From Bradyrhizobium sp. 190 (GTDB lineage: Bacteria; Pseudomonadota; Alphaproteobacteria; Rhizobiales; Xanthobacteraceae), in the NCBI RefSeq assembly GCF_023073415.1, contig NZ_JADPJL010000005.1:186001-250000 (forward strand): DNA of 64,000 nt. Reading direction: 5' to 3'. Position numbers and translations under genes: made by a program. The notes under the pieces are model-generated. The model searched no databases. It worked only from the letters and a program-made list of their open reading frames with translations, and was not told where the DNA came from. Below are positions 28,017-36,730 of the stretch, piece by piece (the first letter of the stretch is position 1; every line of letters starts with the position of its first letter).

Positions 28017-28976
28017 ATGGCTGACATCGCAATGCAACCCCGGACGGCCAAGCGGCAGATTCGCGAGGCCACCGCGTGGGATCAGCTCAGGACCAACCAC
28101 AACTGGCTCGGTTTCTGGTTCATGCTGCCGGCGATGGCGTTCCTGATATTCTTCCTGGCCTATCCGTTGGGCCTCGGCGTCTGGATCTCGTTCACCGACG
28201 CAAAGATCGGCCGGCCCGGCGAATTCATCGGGACCGAGAATTATGAGTGGTTGTGGGGCGACAGCATCTTCTGGCTGTCGGTATTCAACACGCTTCTGTA
28301 CACATTCATCGCCAGCGCGATCAAATTCGGGATCGGGCTCTATCTGGCGCTGCTGCTGAACGAGAACATGCCGTTCAAGGCGATGCTGCGCGCGCTGGTG
28401 CTGATCCCGTTCATCGTTCCGACCGTGCTGTCTGCGCTGGCGTTCTGGTGGATCTTCGATTCGCAATTCTCGATCATCTCGTGGTCGCTGAAGCAGATGG
28501 GCGTGATCACCGAGAACATCAACTTCCTCGGTGATGTCACCTGGGCGCGGGTATGCGTGATCTTCGCCAATATTTGGCGCGGCGTTCCCTTTGTCGCAAT
28601 CACGCTGCTCGCCGGCCTGCAGACGGTGCAACCCTCGCTCTATGAAGCGGCGACGCTCGATGGCGCGTCGAAGTGGGAGATGTTCCGCTTTATCACCTAT
28701 CCGCTGCTGACTCCGATCATCGCCGTGGTGATGACGTTCTCCGTGCTGTTTACCTTCACCGACTTCCAGCTGATCTGGGCGATGACGCGGGGTGGTCCGG
28801 TCAACGCAACGCACCTGATGGCGACATTGTCGTATCAGCGCGCCATCATCGCCGGCCAGCTCGGCGAGGGCGCTGCGATCTCGAGCGCGATGATCCCGTT
28901 CCTGCTCGCCGCGATCATGGTTTCCTGGTTCGGGCTGCAGCGCCGCAAGTGGCAGCAGGGTGAAAACAATGACTGA
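28017..28976 (+). CDS. Sugar ABC transporter permease (MalF/UgpA type)
   Basis: The 319-residue inner-membrane protein has six predicted helices. The first is near LGFWFMLPAMAFLIFFLAYP. The cytoplasmic EAA loop reads YEAATLDGASKWEMFRFITYPLL, which docks on the ATPase. It forms the channel with the next gene product, whose ATG lies 8 bp before its stop. Its own ribosome site is weak; expression depends on read-through of the hairpin at 27930. Confidence 0.91.
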   Translation: MADIAMQPRTAKRQIREATAWDQLRTNHNWLGFWFMLPAMAFLIFFLAYPLGLGVWISFTDAKIGRPGEFIGTENYEWLWGDSIFWLSVFNTLLYTFIASAIKFGIGLYLALLLNENMPFKAMLRALVLIPFIVPTVLSALAFWWIFDSQFSIISWSLKQMGVITENINFLGDVTWARVCVIFANIWRGVPFVAITLLAGLQTVQPSLYEAATLDGASKWEMFRFITYPLLTPIIAVVMTFSVLFTFTDFQLIWAMTRGGPVNATHLMATLSYQRAIIAGQLGEGAAISSAMIPFLLAAIMVSWFGLQRRKWQQGENND

Positions 28977-29904
28977 CCTTCCCACCTCGCGGATTGATCT
29001 CAAGGCCGTACTGCATAGCTCGGCGCCGACCGTTGCGAGGGACGATCACAGCGAGGGCATGAGCTATCTGCAGTCAGTGCCGCGCCGCGTGGTGACGCTC
29101 TATATGCCGCTGGCGATCATCGTGTTCGTGCTGCTGTTTCCGTTTTACTGGATGGGGCTGACAGCGATCAAACCGGACGAGCAACTGCTCGACCTCGACA
29201 AGTACAACCCGTTCTGGACCTGGAATCCGACCCTCAAGCACTTTTACAAGCTCCTGTTCGAAAGCCACTATCCGATGTGGCTCTGGAACACGATGTATGT
29301 CGCGGTTTGCGCCACCATCCTGTCGATCATCGCGAGCGTGCTTGCGGCCTATGCCATCGTCCGCCTGCGCTATCGCGGCGCGCAGTGGGTCGGCGGGCTG
29401 ATCTTCCTGTCCTACCTGGTGCCGCCGTCGATCCTGTTCATCCCGCTTGCGACCGTCGTATTCCAGTACGGCCTGTTCGACTCGCCGATGGCGCTGATCC
29501 TGACCTATCCGACCATCCTGATCCCGTTCTCGACCTGGCTGCTGATGGGTTATTTCAAGACCATCCCGTACGAGCTGGAAGAATGCGCGCTGATCGATGG
29601 TGCCAGCCGCTGGCAGATCCTGGTCAAGATCGTGCTGCCGCTGGCGATCCCCGGGCTGATTTCGGCGTTCATCTTCTGCTTCACGCTGTGCTGGAACGAG
29701 TTCATCTATGCGCTCACATTCCTGCAATCGACCTCCAACAAGACGGTGCCGGTCGCGATCGTCAACGAATTCGTCGATGGCGACGTATATCGCTGGGGCT
29801 CGCTGATGGCGGGGGCGCTGGCGGGCTCGCTGCCGCTGGTCATCCTTTACGCCTTCTTCGTCGAGCACTATGTGTCGGCCATGACGGGAGCCGTGAAAGA
29901 GTGA
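28969..29904 (+). CDS. Sugar ABC transporter permease (MalG/UgpE type)
   Basis: The 311-residue protein starts MTDLPTSRIDL within the end of the preceding gene; AGGGTG precedes the ATG. A long cytoplasmic N-terminus leads to TM1 (VTLYMPLAIIVFVLLFPFYW). The EAA loop is LEECALIDGASRWQILVKIVLPLA. The C-terminus FVEHYVSAMTGAVKE is typical of MalG-like subunits. It completes the CUT1 importer: one ATPase, one receptor, two permeases. Confidence 0.91.
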   Translation: MTDLPTSRIDLKAVLHSSAPTVARDDHSEGMSYLQSVPRRVVTLYMPLAIIVFVLLFPFYWMGLTAIKPDEQLLDLDKYNPFWTWNPTLKHFYKLLFESHYPMWLWNTMYVAVCATILSIIASVLAAYAIVRLRYRGAQWVGGLIFLSYLVPPSILFIPLATVVFQYGLFDSPMALILTYPTILIPFSTWLLMGYFKTIPYELEECALIDGASRWQILVKIVLPLAIPGLISAFIFCFTLCWNEFIYALTFLQSTSNKTVPVAIVNEFVDGDVYRWGSLMAGALAGSLPLVILYAFFVEHYVSAMTGAVKE

Positions 29905-29939
29905 GCGCTTGAGGCCTGTGTCGGACATTATCTCTTGAC

Positions 29940-29982
29940 GCGTTTTCTTCACGCGAACCGGTCCCACTTCGCTTGAAAACGC
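29940..29982. repeat. Extragenic palindrome with GCGTTTTC/GAAAACGC arms
   Basis: Perfect 8-bp arms (29940-29947 and 29975-29982) enclose TTCACGCGAACCGGTCCCAC and a few more bases. Sequences of this form are abundant between genes in Bradyrhizobium. It lies between the last permease gene and denD, 30 bp before the denD start. A partial copy, TTTCTTCACGCGAA, recurs at about 31010-31023, just before the kinase gene. Confidence 0.7.
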
Positions 29983-30011
29983 TATAGAAGAGTTCAAAAA
30001 GGAGACGGGTC

Positions 30012-30998
30012 TTGCACATTCTGATTCTCGGCGCCGCCGGTATGGTCGGTCGCAAACTGACCGAGCGGCTGCTGCGTGAAGGCCGCCTCGGCAAGCACGA
30101 CATCACCCGCATGACGTTGCAGGACGTGGTGACGCCCGCCAAGCCCGCCAACGCGGCGATCCCGATCAACGTCGTGGCTTCCGATTTCGCCGATGCCGGC
30201 GCGGCGGCGCCGCTGATCGCCGATCGGCCGGACGTGATCTTTCATCTCGCTGCGATCGTCTCCGGCGAGGCCGAAGCGGAATTCGACAAGGGCTACCGGA
30301 TCAACCTCGACGGCACGCGATATCTGATCGATGCCATCCGCCACGCCAGCGGCGGCTACAAGCCGCGGCTGGTATTCACGTCCTCGATCGCGGTGTTCGG
30401 CGCGCCGTTCCCGGAAAAGATCGGCGACGAATTCTTCCATACGCCGCTGACGAGCTACGGCACGCAGAAGTCGATCTGCGAACTGCTGATCAACGACTAC
30501 ACGCGCAAGGGCCTACTCGACGGCATCTCTATCCGACTGCCGACGATCTGCGTGCGGCCGGGCAAGCCGAACAAGGCGGCTTCCGGCTTCTTCTCCAACA
30601 TCATCCGCGAGCCGCTCGCCGGCGAAGAGGCGGTGCTGCCGGTCTCCGAAGACGTGCGGCACTGGCACGCCTCGCCGAAATCGGCGGTGGGCTTTCTGAT
30701 CCAAGCCGGCACCATGGACCTCAACGCGATGGGGCCGCGGCGCAACTTAAGCATGCCCGGCATGTCGGTGACCGTCGGCGAACAGATCGCAGCCCTCGAT
30801 CGCGTCGCCGGCAAGAACGTCACGGCGCGCATCAAGCGCGTGCCCGATCCTACCATCATCGGCATCGTCTCTGGCTGGCCGCGTGACTTCGTCGCCGACC
30901 GCGCGCTCAAGCTCGGCTTCACCACGGCCGAGAAGACGTTTGACGATATCATCCGGATTCACATCGAGGATGAACTGGGCGGCAAGTTCGCAGGCTAA
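30012..30998 (+). CDS. denD: D-erythronate dehydrogenase-like NAD-dependent epimerase/dehydrogenase
   Basis: The 328-residue extended-SDR protein has GAAGMVG (8-14) for NAD and Tyr149-x3-Lys153 (SYGTQK). It closely follows the DenD group, which oxidises D-erythronate to 2-keto-D-erythronate. The usual partners of that pathway (OtnK/DtnK-type kinase, OtnI isomerase) are absent, so it may oxidise another aldonic acid here. Translation starts at TTG 30012 with AAGGAGACGGG placed correctly; no ATG is suitable. It follows the importer genes and precedes the kinase by 33 bp. Confidence 0.8.
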   Translation: MHILILGAAGMVGRKLTERLLREGRLGKHDITRMTLQDVVTPAKPANAAIPINVVASDFADAGAAAPLIADRPDVIFHLAAIVSGEAEAEFDKGYRINLDGTRYLIDAIRHASGGYKPRLVFTSSIAVFGAPFPEKIGDEFFHTPLTSYGTQKSICELLINDYTRKGLLDGISIRLPTICVRPGKPNKAASGFFSNIIREPLAGEEAVLPVSEDVRHWHASPKSAVGFLIQAGTMDLNAMGPRRNLSMPGMSVTVGEQIAALDRVAGKNVTARIKRVPDPTIIGIVSGWPRDFVADRALKLGFTTAEKTFDDIIRIHIEDELGGKFAG

Positions 30999-31031
30999 CG
31001 TGACTTCACGTTTCTTCACGCGAATGCAGTC

Positions 31032-31979
31032 ATGAGCAAGGTAGCCTGCATCGGCGAATGCATGATCGAGCTGAAGCAGGCCCAAGGGACTGAGGCCGGC
31101 CTGTTTTCGCGTGGCTATGGCGGCGACACGCTCAACACCGCCGTCTATCTCGTCCGGCTCGGTGTCGACGCCGACTATGTCACCGCGCTCGGCGACGACA
31201 GCCTCAGCGACGAAATGATCGCCGGCTGGGCGGCGGAGGGGATTGGGACCAGGCGTGTGGTGCGGCTGCCGGGCAAGTTGCCGGGCCTCTACATGATCCA
31301 GACCGACGACAAAGGCGAGCGCCGCTTCTTTCACTGGCGCGACAGCGCCGCCGCCCGCAGCCTGATGGATTTGCCGCAGACGCCGGAGATTCTGAATTCG
31401 CTGGCTGGCTATGATTTGATCTATCTCTCGGCGATCACGCTATCGCTTTATGGCGGGGAGGGCCGGGCGCGGCTGTTCGAGGCGCTCAAGGGCGCGCGTG
31501 AAAGTGGCGCACGTTTCGTTTTCGATACCAATTTCCGGGCGCGCGGCTGGCCCGATCTCGACGTCGCACGCGCCGTTTTCCAGGAGGCCTTTGCCGCAGC
31601 CGATATTGTGCTGGCTTCGACCGAGGATCTCCTGCCGCTCTATCCGGGCGTAACCAACGAAGCCTTGCTGGCGCGGATTCCCGGGTCCGAGGTGGTGCTG
31701 AAGCTTTCCGAGCCGGCGAGTATCGTGCGCCTGGAAGGCGTTCCTTATCCGATCAAGGCGAAGCCGGTGGAGGAGCCCGTCGTCGATACGACGGCGGCCG
31801 GCGACAGTTTTGCGGCTGCCTACGTGGCCGCCCGCCTCGTCGGCGCGGATCCGATTGAGGCCGCCCGGGCGGGGCATCGTCTGGCTGGCGTTGTGGTATG
31901 CCATCCCGGGGCGATCATCCCGCGCGCGGCGATGCCGCCCGGACTTATTCCCGCTACCTCTCGCAAGGCATCGCCATGA
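31032..31979 (+). CDS. PfkB-family sugar kinase (2-keto-3-deoxygluconate kinase-like)
   Basis: The 315-residue ribokinase-fold enzyme has the N-terminal GYGGDTLNTAVYL substrate motif. The C-terminal catalytic motif DTTAAGDSF places Asp258 as base. Similarity is strongest to KdgK-type kinases, which make 2-keto-3-deoxy-6-phosphogluconate. This matches the aldolase gene that overlaps its end by 4 bp (ATGA). With the dehydratase on the opposite arm it completes an Entner-Doudoroff-like route. The substrate stereochemistry (gluco or galacto) is not determined. Confidence 0.86.
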   Translation: MSKVACIGECMIELKQAQGTEAGLFSRGYGGDTLNTAVYLVRLGVDADYVTALGDDSLSDEMIAGWAAEGIGTRRVVRLPGKLPGLYMIQTDDKGERRFFHWRDSAAARSLMDLPQTPEILNSLAGYDLIYLSAITLSLYGGEGRARLFEALKGARESGARFVFDTNFRARGWPDLDVARAVFQEAFAAADIVLASTEDLLPLYPGVTNEALLARIPGSEVVLKLSEPASIVRLEGVPYPIKAKPVEEPVVDTTAAGDSFAAAYVAARLVGADPIEAARAGHRLAGVVVCHPGAIIPRAAMPPGLIPATSRKASP

Positions 31980-32626
31980 CCGCAGCCACAAGGCAGGAAC
32001 AACTCGCCACCATCTTCAAGTCCGCTATCGTCATCCCCGTGCTCACCATCGAACGGCTCGAGGATGCGGTGCCGCTGGCGCGTGCGCTGGTTGCGGGCGG
32101 CGTGCGCGTGCTGGAGGTTACCCTGCGAACGCCGGTCGCCGCAGACGCCGCCAAGGCCATGATCGCGGAGGTGCCGGAAGCAATTGTCGGTATCGGCACG
32201 ATTTTGAATGCCGACGATCTGGCGCGAGCCCGCGCGCTCGGGGCCAAATTCGGCATCAGCCCGGGGACGACGCCGGAACTATTGAAAGCCGCTGCCGCGA
32301 GCGGCCTGCCGTTTGCGCCGGGGATCGCGACAGCTTCGGAGCTGATGCAGGCACTGGCAGCCGGCTTCGATCTCGTGAAATTCTTTCCCGCTGAGCAGGC
32401 CGGCGGTATCAAGGCACTGCGCGCGCTGGCGGGGCCGTTTCCCAATATTCGGGTGTGCCCGACCGGCGGCATCGGCGAGGCCAACGCGGCGGCCTGGCTG
32501 GCTGAGCCGAATGTCGTGGCGGTGGGCGGTTCCTGGCTCTGCCCGGCTTCGGACATCCGGTCCGGTAACTGGGCCGGCATAACCGCCATGTGCGCGCGGG
32601 CGATAAAATCGCTGAAACCGGCGTGA
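31976..32626 (+). CDS. eda: 2-dehydro-3-deoxy-6-phosphogluconate aldolase (KDPG/KDPGal aldolase)
   Basis: The 216-residue class I aldolase has Glu47 (VLEVTLRTP) and Schiff-base Lys135 (DLVKFFPAE). SPGTTPELL and the phosphate-binding CPTGGI are present. It splits the phosphorylated keto-deoxy acid into pyruvate and glyceraldehyde 3-phosphate. ATG 31976 overlaps the kinase stop; the longer upstream frame lies inside the kinase gene. It is the last gene of the plus arm. A KDPGal role is an equally possible reading. Confidence 0.88.
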   Translation: MTAATRQEQLATIFKSAIVIPVLTIERLEDAVPLARALVAGGVRVLEVTLRTPVAADAAKAMIAEVPEAIVGIGTILNADDLARARALGAKFGISPGTTPELLKAAAASGLPFAPGIATASELMQALAAGFDLVKFFPAEQAGGIKALRALAGPFPNIRVCPTGGIGEANAAAWLAEPNVVAVGGSWLCPASDIRSGNWAGITAMCARAIKSLKPA

Positions 32627-32680
32627 AGTCTTTTTCCCGATAGGCTACAAAGGCTTCAGAACCGAAACAGGGAGACGACC

Positions 32681-33850
32681 ATGACAGCCAGCATCGTCGG
32701 GTGGGCGCACACGCCATTCGGCAAGTTCGACGCGGAAACCGTCGAGAGCCTCGTGGTGAAGGTTGCGACCGACGCGCTGGCGGACGCCGGCATATCAGCC
32801 GAAGACGTTGACGAGATCGTGCTCGGGCATTTCAATGCCGGCTTCTCGCCGCAGGATTTTACGGCCTCGCTGGTGCTGCAGGCCGACCCAAAGTTGCGCT
32901 TCAAGCCGACGACGCGCGTCGAGAACGCCTGCGCAACCGGTTCAGCGGCGGTGCACCAGGGCGTCCGGGCGATCGCCGCGGGCGCGGCCAAAATCGTGCT
33001 GGTGGTCGGCGTCGAGCAGATGACGCGAACCCCCTCGGCCGATATCGGGCGTTATCTCCTGAAGGCTTCCTATCTGCCCGAGGACGGTGACACTGTCGGC
33101 GGCTTTGCCGGGGTGTTCGGCAAGATCGCGCAAAGCTACTTCCAGAAATATGGCGACCAGTCGGACGCGCTGGCGATGATCGCGGCCAAGAACCACAAGA
33201 ACGGCGTCGCCAACCCCTATGCGCAGATGCGCAAGGACTTTGGTTACGAGTTCTGCCGCGCCGAGAGCGAGAAGAACCCGTTCGTCGCAGGTCCCCTGAA
33301 GCGCACCGACTGTTCACTGGTGTCGGACGGCGCGGCGGCCCTGGTGCTGACGGATTCGGAAACCGCGAAGACCATGGGCAAGGCGGTGAACTTCCGCGCC
33401 ACCGCGCACGCGCAGGATTTCCTGCCGATGTCCAAGCGCGACATCCTGCAGTTCGAAGGTTGCACCGTCGCTTGGCAGCGCGCGCTGGCGCAGGCCGGGG
33501 TGCAGCTCTCTGATCTTTCCTTTGTCGAAACTCATGACTGTTTCACGGTTGCCGAACTGATCGAATATGAAGCGATGGGCCTGACGCCGCGCGGGCAGGG
33601 CGCCCGCGCCATCAAGGAAGGCTGGACCCAGAAGGACGGCAAGCTGCCGGTCAACCCGTCCGGCGGCCTCAAGGCCAAGGGCCACCCGATCGGCGCCACC
33701 GGCGTCTCCATGCATGTGATGAGCGCGATGCAACTCGTCGGCCAGGCGCCCGAGGGCATGCAGCTCAAGAACGTCAGGCTCGCGGGCATCTTCAACATGG
33801 GTGGTGCGGCGGTGGCGAACTACGTTTCCGTGCTGGAGCCTGCGAAGTAG
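32681..33850 (+). CDS. Thiolase (acetyl-CoA acetyltransferase, SCP2-thiolase type)
   Basis: The 389-residue enzyme has a full thiolase site: nucleophile Cys84 (NACATGSAAV), His285 in ETHDCFTV and GHPIGATG with His335. It should cleave a 3-ketoacyl-CoA or condense acetyl-CoA units. The layout matches SCP2-type thiolases rather than PhaA or FadA, which suggests branched or cyclic acyl chains. Start ATG 32681 is preceded by AGGGAGACGACC. It is separated from the sugar locus by 54 bp and may have its own promoter. It contrasts with the cysteine-less homologue at 36731. Confidence 0.88.
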   Translation: MTASIVGWAHTPFGKFDAETVESLVVKVATDALADAGISAEDVDEIVLGHFNAGFSPQDFTASLVLQADPKLRFKPTTRVENACATGSAAVHQGVRAIAAGAAKIVLVVGVEQMTRTPSADIGRYLLKASYLPEDGDTVGGFAGVFGKIAQSYFQKYGDQSDALAMIAAKNHKNGVANPYAQMRKDFGYEFCRAESEKNPFVAGPLKRTDCSLVSDGAAALVLTDSETAKTMGKAVNFRATAHAQDFLPMSKRDILQFEGCTVAWQRALAQAGVQLSDLSFVETHDCFTVAELIEYEAMGLTPRGQGARAIKEGWTQKDGKLPVNPSGGLKAKGHPIGATGVSMHVMSAMQLVGQAPEGMQLKNVRLAGIFNMGGAAVANYVSVLEPAK

Positions 33851-33878
33851 CACAAAACGTGCTACCGTAGACCAAGCC

Positions 33879-33970
33879 GTAGGGTGGGCAAAGCGCAGCG
33901 TGCCCACCATTCAGGATGTCGGTGTCGATAGATGGTGGGCACGGCGCAATCGCGCCTTTGCCCACCCTAC
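33879..33970. repeat. ~90-bp palindromic repeat, copy 1 of 4
   Basis: The element starts GTAGGGTGGGCAAAGCGCAG and ends GCCTTTGCCCACCCTAC. Inner arms CGTGCCCACCAT and ATGGTGGGCACG enclose a variable centre. Related copies lie at 43158, 51411 and 57089. This copy separates two plus-strand genes, unlike the others. Confidence 0.9.
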
Positions 33971-33999
33971 ATATCTACAAATCATCCGGAGCGCGCATT

Positions 34000-34200
34000 A
34001 TGGGTAACGAGAGTTCTTTGTCCCAGGCAGAACTGAACAGCCGGATCAGGATTCTGGAAGACAATATCCGGCAATTGATCGAACAGGCGGCCGCCGCCTC
34101 CGGCGAACGGAACGAAGCGCGCATCGCCGACCGCCTCAGCCAGCAGAATGAAGAGCTGGAGCGCCTGACCCGGGAGCGCGACGCCAGGTCCAAGAATTAG
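34000..34200 (+). CDS. Small coiled-coil protein of unknown function
   Basis: The 66-residue, soluble, highly charged product has heptad-like leucine and isoleucine spacing (LNSRIRILEDNIRQLIEQ, then LSQQNEELERLTRERD). A two-helix or dimeric coiled coil is predicted. ATG 34000 was chosen after GGAGCGCGCATT. Nothing identifies the partner. It stands between the repeat and the CoA-transferase gene. Small proteins of this type are common in Bradyrhizobium near metabolic genes, without known role. Confidence 0.65.
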   Translation: MGNESSLSQAELNSRIRILEDNIRQLIEQAAAASGERNEARIADRLSQQNEELERLTRERDARSKN

Positions 34201-34338
34201 CCGTCGAAGAAATAACCGCCATCGCGCGCATACGGCCATACGCTGGGCGCGCCTTGATCTTCGTAAGTGCCTGCCGTTACTTGGTCCGCACAACAATGCG
34301 AGGCCGTATGGCCGTAGTGCGGGGAGCGGGGCTGAGCC

Positions 34339-35541
34339 ATGGGACCATTGGAAGGCATCAAGGTCATCGACATGACGACCGTGCTGATGGGGCCCTATGC
34401 CACCCAGATGCTCGGCGACTACGGCGCTGACGTCATTAAGGTGGAATCGCTCGATGGCGACGTGACGCGGCAGATCGGGCCGACCCGTCATCCCGGCATG
34501 GGGCCGGTATTCCTCAACACCAACCGCAGCAAGCGCTCGATCTGCCTCGATCTAAAGAAGCCGGCCGGGCGCGACGCCGTGCTGCGGCTGGTCAAATCCG
34601 CCGACGTGCTGGTCTATAATGTGCGCCCGCAGGCGATGGCGCGGCTGAATCTCGGTTACGACGTGGTGTCGAAAATCAACCCGCGGCTGATTTATGCCGG
34701 CGTGTTCGGCTTCGGCCAGGACGGGCCCTATGCGGCAAAGCCCGCTTACGACGATCTGATCCAGGGCGCCACCGCTTTGCCGGCGCTCATGGCGCAGACC
34801 GCCGACGGCGTGCCGCGCTACGTTCCCAATGCCCTCGTCGACCGCATCGTCGGCCTCACGGCGGTGGGCGCGATCTGCGCAAGCCTGGTCGATCGCAACC
34901 GCACCGGCCGCGGCCAGCGCGTCGATATCCCGATGTTCGAGACCATGGCCGGTTTCGTGATGGGCGATCACATGGGCGGTCTCACCTATGAGCCGCCGCT
35001 CGACAAGGGCGGTTATGCCCGTCATCTGTCGCCGGACCGGCGGCCGTACAAGACCTCGGACGGCTATATCTGCGTCATCGTCTACAATGACAAGCAGTGG
35101 CAGAATTTCTTCGATGCAACCGGGCGCGACGACCTTCGCGTTCACCCGAAATTTGCGACCTTCGCCGGCCGCGCCGTCAATATCGACGTGGTTTATGCCG
35201 AACTGGCGCGCATCCTCGAGACCAAAACCACCGCCGAGTGGACCGCTATCCTGGAAAAGGCCGACGTGCCGGTCATGCCGATGCATGACCTCGAAAGCTT
35301 GTTGCAGGATCCGCACATCGTCACGACCGATTTCTTCCCGGTCGTTGATCATCCAACCGAAGGCCGCATCCGCAACATGCGACCTTCGGCGCGGTTTTCG
35401 GAAACGCCGGTTGAAACCAAACGGCTGGCGCCTCGCCTGAGCGAGCACAGCGCGGAAATCCTCAGCGAAGCGGGGTTCTCGGCGGACGAAATTGCCGCCT
35501 TGGTGCGCGAAGGCGTCACCAAGGCCGTGCCAAACACATAG
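34339..35541 (+). CDS. CaiB/BaiF family (class III) CoA-transferase
   Basis: The 400-residue enzyme moves CoA between acyl groups. The opening MGPLEGIKVIDMTTVLMGPY and the catalytic Asp region (NALVDRIVG, about residues 165-173) fit the family. NTNRSKRSICLDLK and GFGQDGPYAAKPAYDDLIQG are class III landmarks. It probably activates an organic acid for the following dehydrogenase. The next gene starts 9 bp after its stop, and a four-gene run continues to the DUF35 gene, indicating one operon. Confidence 0.88.
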   Translation: MGPLEGIKVIDMTTVLMGPYATQMLGDYGADVIKVESLDGDVTRQIGPTRHPGMGPVFLNTNRSKRSICLDLKKPAGRDAVLRLVKSADVLVYNVRPQAMARLNLGYDVVSKINPRLIYAGVFGFGQDGPYAAKPAYDDLIQGATALPALMAQTADGVPRYVPNALVDRIVGLTAVGAICASLVDRNRTGRGQRVDIPMFETMAGFVMGDHMGGLTYEPPLDKGGYARHLSPDRRPYKTSDGYICVIVYNDKQWQNFFDATGRDDLRVHPKFATFAGRAVNIDVVYAELARILETKTTAEWTAILEKADVPVMPMHDLESLLQDPHIVTTDFFPVVDHPTEGRIRNMRPSARFSETPVETKRLAPRLSEHSAEILSEAGFSADEIAALVREGVTKAVPNT

Positions 35542-35550
35542 GACGGACAT

Positions 35551-36717
35551 ATGGATTTCGCGCTATCGGCCAACCAGGAATCGATCCGCGATGCGGTCGG
35601 AAAAATCTGTTCGCGTTTCGACGATGCCTATTGGCTGAAAAAGGACAAGGAGGGCGGTTATCCCGCCCATTTCCACCGTGCGCTGGCGGATGCCGGCTGG
35701 CTCGGCATCTGCATCCCCGAGGAATATGGCGGCTCGGGGCTCGGTATTACCGACGCCGCGATCATGATGCGGACGATTTCGGAATCGGGCGCCGGCATGT
35801 CCGGCGCTTCCGCCGTGCATATGAACGTATTCGGGCTCAATCCCGTGGTCGTGTTCGGTACCAAGGAGCAATGCACGCGCATGCTGCCGCCGATCATCGA
35901 CGGTCGCGACAAGTCATGTTTCGCCGTGACCGAACCCAACACCGGGCTGAACACCACGCAGCTGAAAACCCGCGCGGTGCGCAAGGGCGACAAATATGTC
36001 GTCAACGGCCAGAAGGTCTGGATTTCCACCGCGCAGGTCGCCAACAAGATCTTGCTGCTGGCGCGCACGACGCCGCTGGAGGAGGTGAAGAACCCGACCC
36101 ACGGGTTGAGCCTGTTCTACACGGACTTCGACAAGAAGCGCGTCACCGTGCACGAGATTGAAAAGATGGGCCGCAAGCCCGTCGATTCCAACGAATTATT
36201 CTTCGAGAATTTCGAGATCCCGGTCGAGGATCGCCTGGGCGAAGAAGGCCGCGGATTCGAATATATCCTGCACGGCATGAACCCCGAGCGCATCCTGATC
36301 GCGGCGGAAGCGGTGGGGCTCGGCCAGATCGCGCTGTCGCGCGCCGCGGCCTATGCGAAGAACCGCATCGTGTTCAACCGCCCGATCGGCATGAACCAGG
36401 GCATTCAGCATCCGCTGGCGAAGAACTGGATGGAGCTGGAAGCTGCGTGGCTGATGGTGCTTTCGGCAGGCTGGCAATACGATCAGGGCATGCAGTGTGG
36501 ACCGGCCGCCAATGCCGCCAAATATCTCGCGGCCGAAGCCGGCTTCCACGCCTGCGAGCAGGCGGTGATGACGCATGGCGGATTCGGTTACGCAAAGGAA
36601 TATCATGTCGAGCGCTATTTGCGGGAATCCCTGATCCCGCGCATCGCGCCTATCAGCCCGCAGCTCATTCTCAGTTTTATCGCTGAGAAGGTGCTGGGCC
36701 TGCCCAAGTCGTATTGA
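35551..36717 (+). CDS. Acyl-CoA dehydrogenase with relocated catalytic base
   Basis: The 388-residue flavoenzyme has the usual fold: FAVTEPNTGLNTTQ, KVWISTAQ, and FNRPIGMNQGIQHPLA. The common catalytic Glu in the C-terminal EGT motif is absent; that region reads RESLIPRIAPISPQL. Glu246 in HGMNPERILIA sits where isovaleryl- and long-chain acyl-CoA dehydrogenases place their base, so activity is probably retained. This points to a branched or bulky acyl-CoA. It follows the CoA-transferase by 9 bp with AGGACGGACAT before the ATG. Confidence 0.87.
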   Translation: MDFALSANQESIRDAVGKICSRFDDAYWLKKDKEGGYPAHFHRALADAGWLGICIPEEYGGSGLGITDAAIMMRTISESGAGMSGASAVHMNVFGLNPVVVFGTKEQCTRMLPPIIDGRDKSCFAVTEPNTGLNTTQLKTRAVRKGDKYVVNGQKVWISTAQVANKILLLARTTPLEEVKNPTHGLSLFYTDFDKKRVTVHEIEKMGRKPVDSNELFFENFEIPVEDRLGEEGRGFEYILHGMNPERILIAAEAVGLGQIALSRAAAYAKNRIVFNRPIGMNQGIQHPLAKNWMELEAAWLMVLSAGWQYDQGMQCGPAANAAKYLAAEAGFHACEQAVMTHGGFGYAKEYHVERYLRESLIPRIAPISPQLILSFIAEKVLGLPKSY

Positions 36718-36730
36718 GAATTAGACAATC

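Noticed and set aside
26585..28072. 495-codon minus-strand frame opposite the ABC binding-protein gene
   Set aside because: Antisense to a clear Tat-exported receptor; composition is Arg/Gly-rich without a recognisable fold.
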